The notes beneath the pieces were generated by a model. It was not told the origin of the DNA. It worked only from the letters and a program-made list of their open reading frames with translations, and searched no databases. A stretch of 64,000 nucleotides of DNA. It comes from Cristatella mucedo. Lineage: Eukaryota > Bryozoa > Phylactolaemata > Cristatellidae. Position numbers and translations under genes: made by a program. The number at the start of each line of letters is the position of its first letter. Within the stretch, counting starts at the first letter, position 1. The stretch is taken from contig WPIO01000003.1 in assembly GCA_009760855.2 (NCBI GenBank), positions 12,554,501-12,618,500 of the forward strand. Reading direction: 5' to 3'. Shown piece by piece: positions 39,132-48,404 of the stretch.

Positions 39132-40009
39132 TTACGTTATCGCTATATAAACAGTAATAATTAATTCTTTATCAAATAAATTTGAACCCGATATAAAAGT
39201 TGATGACTGAACAAGTTTTTTATTTGCATCAAGCACATACCCACCATCTAGTTGATCTTGTAACGGCACTAACGTTGCTGGAAGTGGTAATACTATACCC
39301 TTTTTTCCAGTTGTAAGTTCATACAATGTTGTAACAACAAACAAACCCCTGAGAATAGTAGTATCAGCTAAAGTAGTGATCCACCGACCATTAATTGTTT
39401 TTCCATATAATTCTGTGGTTAAAGACCCATCAACTGTTGCTCTAAAACGTACTATGGCAATATTTCCATCAGCTTTCTGTTTAGATGGTTAAAGTTTACA
39501 CCGTCATTAGGATTAACAGGATCGTTTTCTAAGAAGATAGAGTATCCATTCATATCTAAATTTCCATTGAGAGTTCCACCTGTTAGTTTAAGAAAATTAG
39601 AGTCCATATATGATTTATTTGGAATATCATTATCAGAAGTAGGATGTCCTCCAACAGCTACATTTCCATTTACAGTTAGTGCCCCATTATTAATTCCACC
39701 AGTCTTTGGAAGTTTACTGTCTGCATAATCTTTAGTTGCAGCATCACTAGGATTTGTAGGATTTGCTAGTTCTATTAACTTATAATTTTTAATATCGATA
39801 TCTCCATCAGCTGTAGTTCCTCTTGATACTTTAGTAACGAAATTGGTATCTATATACTTTCTATTTACTGCATCTCCAATAACAACAGGACCACCTACAT
39901 CCTTTATTAAATTACCATTCATACTTAAACTACCGGTAAGTATATCACCGCTCTTTTTAATGTAATTAGTTATACCAATTCCTCTTCTTTTAGGTCTGAA
40001 AATTTCCAT
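39132..40009 (-). pseudogene. Tail-fibre-like repeat protein 2, broken
   Basis: Starts MEIFRPKRRGIG at 40009. About four repeats of some 45 residues follow, each with a G-x-L-x-MNG or INNG core and a D-A-x-x-K-x-Y-x-D end (GDAVNRKYIDTNF, SDAATKDYADSKL, NDIPNKSYMDSNF). A frame break in AGAAAGC near 39473 precedes a distinct C-terminal domain that ends at 39132. The gene abuts the start of fibre 1 and overlaps the end of fibre 3 by about 40 bases. Function as a capsid fibre is inferred from the repeat type only. Confidence 0.75.
39143..39149 (-). promoter_or_regulatory. TATATAG box above fibre 1
   Basis: TATATAG 12 bases above the ATG at 39130, reading into the gene. It lies inside the end of fibre 2. 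Confidence 0.45.
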
Positions 40010-40865
40010 ACAATGGTAAAAAGAAAATCAATGTAAGTTATTGCACTTGCTACAGTAAACTTATCAATAGCATAAGTACACGTTCCATCTATATTAATTA
40101 ATAAAACTAGAGTACCACTAACTCCATATGTTGATTCACTGGTTAATTCTACGTAAGAATTTGTTTTGTCAGTTGCGTACATAACTCCACTAACCATTGC
40201 AAAGTTAGGTAATGGTCCTGGAAAGAACGTTTTAAGATTATTTACGTATGCAATAACTTTTCCTGTGACTGCAATAACAGGCATATCACCAGGTGTAAGT
40301 GGTTGCGGTTGAAATTTATTTCCCGTACTTCCATTTGCAGTAATACTCAAACCCAGCAATCAAGATAAAATACAGTGGGATAAGTACCAGAGCTTGCCCC
40401 AAAATATCTAAATGGTATTTGTTTATTACTATCTACATACTGTTTTGTTACCGCGTCAGAGTCTTTTAAGTTAGTAATATTCTTTCCACCCATATTCATA
40501 CTCGCTGTTGCTTTCCCTTGAAACACTTGTGTCATATTCTTTAGTAGTCCATAGTTTATAACTTTATAAGGTCTTGAATCACTATATACAGTCCCGTCAG
40601 CAGAGTTGCCTGATATACCAAAAACATTCTTACAATTCAACTTTGCTGCCATCTTTCCATCACTCTTTGAAAGAAACCCTGATACACTTGAAACAGTTGC
40701 TAAATCACCTATAACATTTTTAGCTACACTTCCTCCAAAGTTTGAACTAAAACCATAGTTCAAGTTTATTACATCACCAGCATAACCTAAATTAGTTCCT
40801 CTATTTCCGTTAGCATTAAGATCACTGTAAATAGATCCATTAATCTTTCTAACTTTTCCACTCAC
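39970..40865 (-). pseudogene. Tail-fibre-like repeat protein 3, broken
   Basis: The frame opens with GTG at 40865, directly after an in-frame TAA, and its N-terminus (SDLNANGNRGTNL) matches that of the fibre at 45100-45960 (SDLDANGNRIINL). The original start may therefore have been lost. Repeats include MNMGGKNITNLKDSDAVTKQ. A frame break lies near 40350-40360. The C-terminal domain resembles those of the other fibres and ends at 39970. A divergent gene starts only 9 bp away, at 40875. Confidence 0.7.
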
Positions 40866-40874
40866 TTATAATAT

Positions 40875-41960
40875 ATGAAGAATAAAAAAGGTAAAGAAGT
40901 TGATAGTATAAAAGAAGGTGTAGATACAACCAAAGAAGTAGTTTCTGGGGTTACAACAGCAACGGAAGTAGGTTCGAAAGCAGTTATAAAGTTAGTACCT
41001 AAAGTTGCTATGAAACTGTCTTTACAAACCTCAAACAAGATAACAAAAATGGTTCCAAAAGTATTACAATCGTTTGCAGTTATTGGAACAGCCACAAAAG
41101 CTCTAGGAATAACAGGAATAGTAGATCTTGGTTTGTTTATAAAAGAAATTTTTGATGACGTTGCTTCTGGTAAGTATGGTCAAGTGTTCTTGAAAACAAT
41201 TGCAGATAAAAAAGAAGGGCTATCAAAGATGGTTGCAAGTTTAGAAGTAGGTTTTTACATCAATGAGATACTATTAGAAGCAGAGAAAGCAAAGAGTGAT
41301 TGGTATCTTAACCCTAGTAAGTTTTTATCTGATACATTTGGAGAAGAGGTTTCTTGGGATGCAACACAACTTGATCCAATCGCTTGAAAGAAGAACTTTC
41401 TTGAAATGAGAGGAGGTTTTCCTCCTGCTATTCCAGCTATCATCGCTAGCATAGAAAGTGTAATAGGAACAGTTGGTTTGGCAGTTTCAATCACTGTAGC
41501 AGCTGCAGGATTGATAAAAATAATAGTAGATGAAACAATGTATACTGCTAGAGCACCTAAAATGAATACTCACGAAGAAAGAATGAGTGCTTTATCACTT
41601 CAAAGTGAAAGATTAAATAGTGCTATTGTAGACTTGAAAAACATGATAAAACTACTTGATAAGGGCATCGATATAGATCTAAGCGATAAAGTACAGAATT
41701 CAGAAGTCAAAAACAGATAGACTTACCTTAATAAAGGAAAAGAACTTGTAGAAAAAGGAGGCGTTGGTTATAGCGAAGATTTAAAATGAGACATTAAAAA
41801 AGTAGAAGCTTCAACAGTTGGTGGATCTAAAACATGTGATCATAAAGCTGAAAGTGCTACGCTACTTGCAAATTTATTCTCTCAAGGTAGAAGTCAAGAA
41901 GAAATATCTAACGAAATGATTAAGTTAAGAGACGACCTAAAACGAAGATGTAAGAACTAG
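40875..41960 (+). pseudogene. Unknown Polinton protein with hydrophobic segments, broken
   Basis: Starts with ATG at 40875 after TATAATAT. The first 170 residues are basic and Val/Thr-rich, with a hydrophobic stretch (QSFAVIGTATKALGITGIVD). After a TGA at 41385-41387 the same frame continues with MRGGFPPAIPAIIASIESV and the hydrophobic GTVGLAVSITVAAAGLIKII, which suggests membrane interaction. Further stops are TAG 41718-41720 and TGA 41787-41789; the frame ends at TAG 41958-41960. No family recognised. A minor virion protein is possible by position. Confidence 0.6.
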
Positions 41961-42514
41961 AAGTCAATGTAACGAACTATTTTATTATCTTCTGTTAAAG
42001 TATATTTAAAGTTTAATTTTGCAAATTCAATACTTGGACGCATTGATGTAATATCATGAGCGCAAGCAGCTTCTTCTTCTTCATCAAAATAACCTAGGTG
42101 TCTTCTTTCTCCATCTACTCGTATATAGGCCATGTATTTGTTTACTCTTTTATGAAAACACACACCAATAAAATAAGATGATAAACCTTTTCGTTTTGGT
42201 CTATTTCTCATATTTTCTGAATGAGTTGCTTCAAGTAAATTCTCGAAACGATTATTTAGCTTGTCATTATCAATGTGATCGATCTCATGCAAAGGGAATT
42301 TACCAGTCATGATTAACCACACCAACCTATGAGCATAGTATGATTTTCCATCAACTCTTAATTGTCTGTATCCATTAAGAGTTATTGACCCTGCTTCCGA
42401 TCCAACTACTATTTTCTGCCTTCTAGCTCTATTTGTAAATTTTCCAGTTAAAGCGTTGTAATCAAATAATTCAAGAACTCCATCTCTTAAAGTAGTAAGT
42501 TCATCTTGATCCAT
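41957..42514 (-). CDS. HNH endonuclease with AP2-like DNA-binding domain
   Basis: An intact 185-residue ORF. Residues 18-105 form an HNH_3-type nuclease: FDYNALTGKF, YYAHRLVWLIMTG, then EIDHIDNDKLNNRFENL with H80, N88 and N92, and ATHSENMRNR. Residues 112-155 (SYFIGVCFHKRVNKYMAYI...HLGYFDEEEEAACAHD) form an AP2-like integrase-type DNA-binding domain. This pairing is common in phage and giant-virus homing endonucleases, and the gene may be a selfish passenger. It is one of the few enzymes of the element without a break. It converges with the broken gene at 40875-41960, overlapping by 4 bases. Confidence 0.85.
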   Translation of the reverse strand: MDQDELTTLRDGVLELFDYNALTGKFTNRARRQKIVVGSEAGSITLNGYRQLRVDGKSYYAHRLVWLIMTGKFPLHEIDHIDNDKLNNRFENLLEATHSENMRNRPKRKGLSSYFIGVCFHKRVNKYMAYIRVDGERRHLGYFDEEEEAACAHDITSMRPSIEFAKLNFKYTLTEDNKIVRYIDF

Positions 42515-42566
42515 TTTTAGTATACAATACTTTTTTATTGTTTAATATAATTTAAATTTATGTAGA

Positions 42567-43331
42567 ATGTATCAAGAAGTCAAACTTGATCTATCTGATC
42601 ATCAAATTGATCTAATTCGTAAATCTAAGGAACTCATCTCTATAAGATTAAAACATGCTGATCTGAGTGGTACTAAATCTATTCTTGTAACAGATACTCA
42701 AAGAAGAAGAATAGAAAAGTGTAAGGCAAAAGGAGTAGGAATGCAGTTGAATATTAGTCTTAAACAGTTAAAGGCAAATAGAAAACATGGTTCAGATATT
42801 GTAGATATATTAAATAAGATATCTGGGGGAAGAGAGTTTCACTTGAAATTACCAGCAGGAGTAAAATCAGAATTTGCTCCAAATGGAAATTTTAATAATA
42901 ACAATAGATTTAGCTATGTGAGGCCTGGAACAAAGTTCGCACAAAGAACGGAGGAAGGTAACCAGGGAGTTAATGATCTTGATAATCGCGCGCTTATCCA
43001 TGATCATACATACACAGAGACAGGAGGAATGTCAGAACCAAGAAGAACAGAAATACGAAATTTATCCGACCTTGTTCTTACTGAGAGTGCTGCTCGTATT
43101 GCACTTGATCCTAAACAGCCTGCATATGTTAGAGAAGATGCTAAGACAGTGGCTGCTATCATGACAGCAAAAGCAAAGTTAGGTTTAGGTATTGGTGGAA
43201 TGTTAAACGATTCATTTGCAACTGATTTCTTAAAAGATAAAGTAAACAATCCATCAAGTTTGAATAAGATAACAAATTATGCCAGAGGCATTGTTGATAG
43301 AATGTTAAATATCAGTAGAAAAAAGATATAA
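42567..43331 (+). CDS. Phospholipase A2-like domain protein (virion-associated)
   Basis: Intact 254-residue ORF preceded by ATGTAGA. Residues about 94-150 resemble the PLA2-like domain of parvovirus VP1 and adintovirus proteins: LPAG, then VRPGTKF and NDLDNRALIHDHTYTE, where H145-D146 match the catalytic HD pair and Y149 follows. The Cys of secreted PLA2s is absent, as is usual in the viral type. The N-terminal 90 residues are basic. The C-terminus has a Gly-rich segment (KLGLGIGGML) and ends RKKI. In parvoviruses this activity helps escape from endosomes; here the role is inferred from family only. Confidence 0.7.
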   Translation: MYQEVKLDLSDHQIDLIRKSKELISIRLKHADLSGTKSILVTDTQRRRIEKCKAKGVGMQLNISLKQLKANRKHGSDIVDILNKISGGREFHLKLPAGVKSEFAPNGNFNNNNRFSYVRPGTKFAQRTEEGNQGVNDLDNRALIHDHTYTETGGMSEPRRTEIRNLSDLVLTESAARIALDPKQPAYVREDAKTVAAIMTAKAKLGLGIGGMLNDSFATDFLKDKVNNPSSLNKITNYARGIVDRMLNISRKKI

Positions 43332-43385
43332 GAAATTAACTAACCTTACAACATTAAAACTTTTGTCTTATTTATTTTTCAAAAT

Positions 43386-43392
43386 TATATAG
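43386..43392 (+). promoter_or_regulatory. TATATAG box above the two-TM protein
   Basis: TATATAG followed by five A before ATG at 43398. Confidence 0.5.
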
Positions 43393-43397
43393 AAAAA

Positions 43398-43796
43398 ATG
43401 CCAGATCTAAGAAAAGATTTCACCCTTAAAAAATATGAAGAAACTATTCAATATAATACAAAAATTAGACCATGTCTAACAAAATTAACAAGAGCTAGAT
43501 ATGAAATTAAACTTATAAATATAGTAATCGCATTAGGAGTAACTGTTTCCAGTACTTATATTCTAGCAATTCCAGATATTAGCCATGTAGTTTCATTATT
43601 TTCAGCACTATCTGTAATGTTTGTAACAATTGATGGTGTACTAGCAGAAATAGAAAAGCGTAAAAGAAATTCTTTACATGCTAACTCTGAAATTATTTCA
43701 AAGATTACTAATGCTTTATCTGATGAGGAAATTACAAAAGAGGAATTTGAAGGAATTATATTGAGAAGTTCACAAAATGAAATTAATGTTGTTTAA
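43398..43796 (+). CDS. Small protein with two transmembrane segments (unknown)
   Basis: Intact 132-residue ORF beneath a perfect TATATAG box. Two adjacent hydrophobic segments (about residues 40-57, INIVIALGVTVSSTYILAI, and 62-80, VVSLFSALSVMFVTIDGVL) form a hairpin, followed by a basic then acidic C-terminal half. No family recognised. It overlaps the end of the convergent integrase by 14 bases. Confidence 0.7.
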   Translation: MPDLRKDFTLKKYEETIQYNTKIRPCLTKLTRARYEIKLINIVIALGVTVSSTYILAIPDISHVVSLFSALSVMFVTIDGVLAEIEKRKRNSLHANSEIISKITNALSDEEITKEEFEGIILRSSQNEINVV

Positions 43797-44711
43797 TCAA
43801 TTGTAACTCCTCTCTAACAAAACTCCTTTTAACATCGTTTACGAAATATCTAGCCGGTTGTTTTTTCAATACCATTATTCTAACAGTAGTATGTTTAGTT
43901 AAACTCCATATTGGGTCTGTAGCTCTTCTTCTTATTTCATCTTCTCCTTCACCTGGTTCTAATAAATATCTAACAGTTGTTCCCAGTTCTAACAATTTTT
44001 CTTGCTCTCCAACCTTTCTAGGATATTTTGGTTTCTTTAGTTTTACTGATTCTTTTTTATCACCTTTGCAGGTTCTTCACCAATCATTCTTGTAACGCTA
44101 TTATTTAGATAATCAATAATCTTTGGTGAATTATCAATCCATTCTTTATTTCTAGTATAATCTCCATTATTGATACTTCCTAATTCCTTCTCATATTGCG
44201 CAATAAAGGCTCTTTCTGCTACAGTTCTATTAATTCTTTCAACTAATGCAACACTCTTTTTAGTAGTAGCTTCTATAACTTGTGTTTCATGTTTTTTCAT
44301 TTCTTTAGCAAACTCTCCTATAAACTCAGATCCTGGATCTACTGTTATCTTATTTGGCCACTTCCATAAACTTTTTGTATAAATATCTATTATTGCTTTT
44401 GTTACTTCTTTAGAAGATTTAGTTTTAAGAGGTCTTGAATCTTTATATATACTAGCAACATCAATAACACTCAAATCATATTTGCATCCAGAATCATTAG
44501 GCATATACAAAATATCTGCTTGATGATTTTCATTTGGATTTGGCTCAACAATATTAAAGAAACCTTTTGGAATTACTTTTGGTCTTGGTTTGAATATCTG
44601 ACTTATGTCTGAATCTGGATTAAATTTCCCTTCCTTTTTTCTTTCTTTAATAGTTAAAAAACGAAATTCTATAGAGAATGAAAATATTGTGTGATACATT
44701 TTTAAATACAT
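43783..44711 (-). pseudogene. Retroviral-type (DDE) integrase, one frame break
   Basis: It catalyses insertion of the element's DNA into the host chromosome. The catalytic core spans residues about 60-165: D66 in HQADILYM, D125 in VDPGSEF and E158 in ALVERINRT. PRPKV precedes the core, as in Polinton integrases. A separate downstream frame (43783-44050) holds the SH3/chromo-like C-terminal domain, with TTVRYLLEPGEGEDE, DPIWS and RYFVNDV. The two parts meet at an A_AAA_AAG heptamer near 44055 in the -1 relation. This is either a deletion in an A-run or, less likely, a programmed frameshift. The 5' end overlaps the divergent ORF at 44678. Confidence 0.88.
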
Positions 44712-45082
44712 TTAGCGAAACTGAATACTTAGAGTCATGTCATCCTTATTGCAAACCATTAAAAAGAAATAAACCAAAACAAAAGTATGAAATACGATGT
44801 GATAAATGTGATTTAGATATGAACGAAACTGAATTTGATTCTAACCTTTTTCGCAACAAACACTGTATAATCTGCTGGTATTGTAGTATAGATTCTAACT
44901 ATTATAAAAAAGAAAAACCAACTAAACTATATTCATTAGTAAAGAAACATCTAAAAAAAGGATATTGCTCTACATCTTTACACCATTGTTTAGATCATGA
45001 ATCTATTTGCGCTATTTCTAAACTATATCCAGCAGTTAAAGGTAAACGTAAAGCAACAATGTTAAAAGAGTTAATTGTTTAA
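44678..45082 (+). CDS. Cys/His-rich small protein (unknown, possible zinc binding)
   Basis: Intact 134-residue ORF beneath TCTATAGAGA. Cys pairs CHPYC, CDKC, CIICWYC and the later GYCSTSLHHCLDHESIC suggest one or two zinc sites. Basic overall. It shares its 5' end in antisense with the integrase. No family recognised; such proteins in Polintons are often taken as regulators, but nothing here shows that. Confidence 0.65.
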   Translation: MKILCDTFLNTFSETEYLESCHPYCKPLKRNKPKQKYEIRCDKCDLDMNETEFDSNLFRNKHCIICWYCSIDSNYYKKEKPTKLYSLVKKHLKKGYCSTSLHHCLDHESICAISKLYPAVKGKRKATMLKELIV

Positions 45083-45099
45083 TTGTTCATCTATATTTC

Positions 45100-45960
45100 T
45101 CAGGAGGGTACAAAACTAACCAAGAGGTTTACCTTTAATTTACCAAGGCTATCAACGAAGTAATAATCAACCGGTAACCTATTAAAATAAACATAATACT
45201 TTAGGTTAGCTCCAGTTGGAGAAGCATTTACAGCTCTTACAGCTCCAGATACAATAGTAACATCACTATTAGATCTAAGAAACACACAATCAGATGCTCC
45301 AACAACCATAACATTTAATATCGTTATTGGTGGAGCCATTTTATTTGTCCATGAGTAAGGTGTTGATAGATTCAGTATTGAATTTAATGGTTTAGGGTCC
45401 ATTGAGATTGATGTTACTTCCGTTATTTTTTTAAGTGTTTTATCAACATAATTATTTGTTGCAACGTCAGAAGGATTAATAGGTTCTGCAACGTTTGTTA
45501 TTGAATTTCCACCCATATTGATATTTGTTGTTGAAGGATAATTCTTTAGTAATACATCTCTTTTCATTCCACCATAAGTAGCACAATAGTCATCATTTAG
45601 AACAACTGGTTTAGTGTTTCCTGAACTCCAATAAGTAGATGTTATAGCAAAGCTATTCATGTTTAAATCTCCTAGCATTGTATCAGCAGTTTTTTTAACA
45701 TAATTATTTACTTGACTAACATTTACTCCATCAGTAGGATTAATACATGCGCCAAGATTTGTAATACGTTTACCAGCAAGATTCATCGTTATTCCTGAAT
45801 TAGCAACAAAGTTTGCATCAGCATAAGCTTTTGTAACAGCATGAAAGTCATTAACAGGATCAGCTAAATTTATAATTCTATTTCCATTTGCATCAAGATC
45901 TGAAAGAATGAATCCATTATTCTTTGATACACAGTCTTCATTATGAAACTTGTTGTTCAT
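45100..45960 (-). CDS. Tail-fibre-like repeat protein 4, intact
   Basis: A 286-residue open frame directly beneath TATATAG. It has repeats of the fibre type: ANGNRIINLADPV with AVTKAYADANF, LAGKRITNLGACINPTDG, then MGGNSITNVAEPINPSDVAT with NYVDKTL. A C-terminal domain follows, ending DSLGKLKVNLLVSFVPS. It is the only one of the four fibre genes without a break, and it stands apart from the other three, next to the capsid block. The role as a surface fibre is inferred from the repeats. Confidence 0.8.
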   Translation of the reverse strand: MNNKFHNEDCVSKNNGFILSDLDANGNRIINLADPVNDFHAVTKAYADANFVANSGITMNLAGKRITNLGACINPTDGVNVSQVNNYVKKTADTMLGDLNMNSFAITSTYWSSGNTKPVVLNDDYCATYGGMKRDVLLKNYPSTTNINMGGNSITNVAEPINPSDVATNNYVDKTLKKITEVTSISMDPKPLNSILNLSTPYSWTNKMAPPITILNVMVVGASDCVFLRSNSDVTIVSGAVRAVNASPTGANLKYYVYFNRLPVDYYFVDSLGKLKVNLLVSFVPS

Positions 45961-46783
45961 CTATATAATTATTTATTAACATTTTAGATCTTTCTAACAC
46001 TTCTTTAACTATTGGAAGAATTCTTACAAATCTATAATGATCTTCTTCTTCATCTACTTGCACTTCTACTTTTTTATATAGTATTTGATATCATACCCTT
46101 TTCCTTTTAAATGATTAAGTCTACCATAATCAGAAATTATATTAAACTCAAAATAAAAGTACTTCTCATCTTTAAGTAAAAACATAAAAAGTGGTTCTCT
46201 AATTGGCATATAAAATTCAAACTTGGTAGGTATTCTAACATTACCTGCTGCTATGTAATCTATGGGTGTGTCATAGCAATTCAAACCAGGAATATAAATT
46301 TAGAATTCAGAATAGAAACATCTACTTAGTTTTAACACATGCAATCCAAGTAGACGTTGAGCTAGATATTGTTTGGTATGAGTCCTTCAACTATCTTTCT
46401 ACTTCATAAACATTTTATCTCAATCAATGTATCTTCATCTATAATTCAATCAGGTAAATATCTATACACTTCATCACTAGTAAAACGATCGCTTGCATTC
46501 TCTATCTTTCTATTTAATTTCATTTCTAGAAATTTAGCAGCAATAGGTTCGAACACTTTTCCAAATAACATCTGAGGAAATCTCATTGGTTGAGAGTTAG
46601 CAATATATTTTTTTAGTTTTCTATTCGAAATTAATTCTATATCATAATCTGTTTGTGAACCAAATACCATATCACTTCATAGAATAGAATAAATTTCTGA
46701 ACCTCCAATATTTAACTTCATAGACATTTTCCACTCGTCTGAACCTTGTATAAAATTTGTTTTTTTGCATTATATTTAAACAT
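45941..46783 (-). pseudogene. YqaJ/lambda-type exonuclease, broken
   Basis: The order of motifs matches the YqaJ-like viral recombinase family: QGSDEWKMSM...GGSEIYSIL (46670-46735), LFGKVFEPIAAKFLE (motif I, about 46515-46565), LPD..IDEDTLIEIKC (motifs II-III with the ExK triad, about 46400-46452) and YLAQRLLGLHVL (the Gln motif, about 46330-46365). Such enzymes process DNA ends for recombination or packaging. Breaks: a frame change in the A7 run at 46760-46766, in-frame TGA codons near 46668, 46443 and 46404, a frame change between motifs III and IV, a TAA near 46302, and a frame change at A_AAA_AAG near 46070. The last segment runs into the start of fibre 4. Confidence 0.7.
45961..45967 (-). 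promoter_or_regulatory. TATATAG box touching the ATG of fibre 4
   Basis: TATATAG is joined directly to the ATG at 45960. Confidence 0.5.
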
Positions 46784-46785
46784 TA

Positions 46786-48378
46786 TTATCTTATAAAAAT
46801 CTTTTCATCGTACATGAATTCTCCTCTACTACAAGTAAAGTTTGAACCATTTCCATTACATGTTAGTTCAGCGTTGTTTTCGCAAATAGTTAAATAGCGA
46901 ATAAGTATTTGAGTTCCATCATTTGGTAAAAGACTATTAAATTCAACTATTACATCTAATCTTGAGGTTTTTCTAAGGGGTTCATCATTATATTGAAGAT
47001 CAATAACATTAATTGGATAAAGAGATAGCCATTCAAGGTAAGTAACTCCAACAGGTTCAGTAACCTCGTTAAGACCAAGATATTGTTTTCTAAACGTTGT
47101 GAAATCCATATATTCTGGAGAACACTTTCCAGCTTTTGGTACGCTTGATCTTAGAACTGATGGATATTGTTTTGAGCCATTAGCATACATTGAAACGTTT
47201 TTAATATCGCAGTGATTGTAAGTACAAGGATTTCCCGTGTATGAACTGTATTTATTATAGTATTGAGCTGCAACAATTAACCATCTAACTTTATCCATCT
47301 TATTTTGAACTGATAATGTTTTAGTAAATTTGGTGCCTAGATTAAGGGAAGTTATTGTAATATTTTCATATCGTCTAACTCTATAGTTAAGTCTTATTTT
47401 CTTTAATTTTTCACTCGAGATATCAGCAAGTGATCTCTGAACACTTTATTTAGGAGTTATACATGGAACCATTAGCCTCATTTTTGACATTACAATTTTA
47501 AAAGTTGTATAAACACCAGCACCATTAGCTAGAGCATTACCTCCACCTTTAGTAAGTATTGCATTTGAAGTATTTCCAAAAAGACCTGTTGCACCAGTCA
47601 TTTTAGCTTCATAATCAGGCCCACCAACTCTTGTCATTTCAAGTGCAAAAGGAATGTCATAAAGAATTTTATTCATATCTGCACAAAAACCAGAAATTCG
47701 TGATAATGGAAGCGCAATGCTAAAAGTACCAACATCAGCATCGTGATCAATCACATTATTTATAATTAATTATATTAATATAATTATATATAATTATATT
47801 ATAAGAGCTCTCCTTTAAATGAACCCAATGCTTGAATAAACTCCATTAGTAATGTTTACCCCACTAGCATTAGGATTATTGTAAGTATTTCCCGCAATCA
47901 TATCTTCCATCGAATTTGCTTCATCCTTTTTCCAACCAGTTGCAGGTCCTTCAGTTCTATTATAGTCATTTGGATAACATAGAAGCCCTATAAGCGTTGA
48001 AGCACTTCCAACTCCTTCTTTTAGTGAAAAGCTTTCAATTTCCTCTGTACCAAGTCTAATTCTCATACTATTAAATAACCACGCCCCGGCGTTGTTAGCA
48101 ATCCCAACTGCAAGATTACGTTTTAAAACACCAGGAGGGACATTAGCATTAGCCGGTGTAGTTCCAAGTCTACCTTCAAGTAGAAGATAAGCGTCAGATA
48201 GAACATAACATATTTGTTGTTCACCAGGAATAGTGAATGTAACTAGTTTTCCAGAAATATTATCTGTTTCATTTTCATTAATTTGGTAAAACTCTCGATA
48301 TTGATAATCTCTAATTTTATAATCAGGGAAACTAAGATCTCCCAATTCAAGTATACTATTAATGGGCGCACTTGCCAT
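46786..48378 (-). pseudogene. MCP: Major capsid protein (double jelly-roll), broken
   Basis: Polinton hexon-like capsid protein. The N-terminal 187 residues (47815-48378) contain YQYREFYQ, FTIPGEQQICYVLSDAYLL and WLFNSMRIRLGTEEIE, typical of the first jelly roll. After an AT-only insertion (about 47757-47812) the frame continues with TFSIALPLSRISGFCADMNK and YDIPFALEMTR. A TAA lies at 47446-47448. The frame then runs through a middle segment to TLSVQNKMDKVRWLIVAAQ and the C-terminal part ending at 46786. A TATATAGA box sits 6 bp above the ATG. Apart from the insertion and one stop, it is well preserved. Confidence 0.88.
47757..47812. repeat. AT-only insertion inside the capsid gene
   Basis: About 56 bases of almost pure A/T (TATAATTATATTAAT-type) interrupt the capsid frame just after the GFI segment. 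It could be an expanded low-complexity tract or a small insertion. Confidence 0.75.
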
Positions 48379-48385
48379 TTCTTCT

Positions 48386-48392
48386 CTATATA
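48386..48392 (-). promoter_or_regulatory. TATATAG box above the capsid gene
   Basis: TATATAG on the coding strand, 7 bases before the ATG of the major capsid gene. One of a recurring series in this element. Confidence 0.5.
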
Positions 48393-48404
48393 AAGAACTA
48401 AAAA

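Noticed and set aside
35140-46700. Reassignment of TGA as Trp in the Polinton, because several in-frame TGA codons stand where Trp would fit
   Set aside because: Intact genes use TGG, and TAA/TAG stops also occur in frame in other genes. The L2 LINE copy at 11.9-13.1 kb carries an in-frame TGA just before its open stretch as well. Ordinary decay explains these better.
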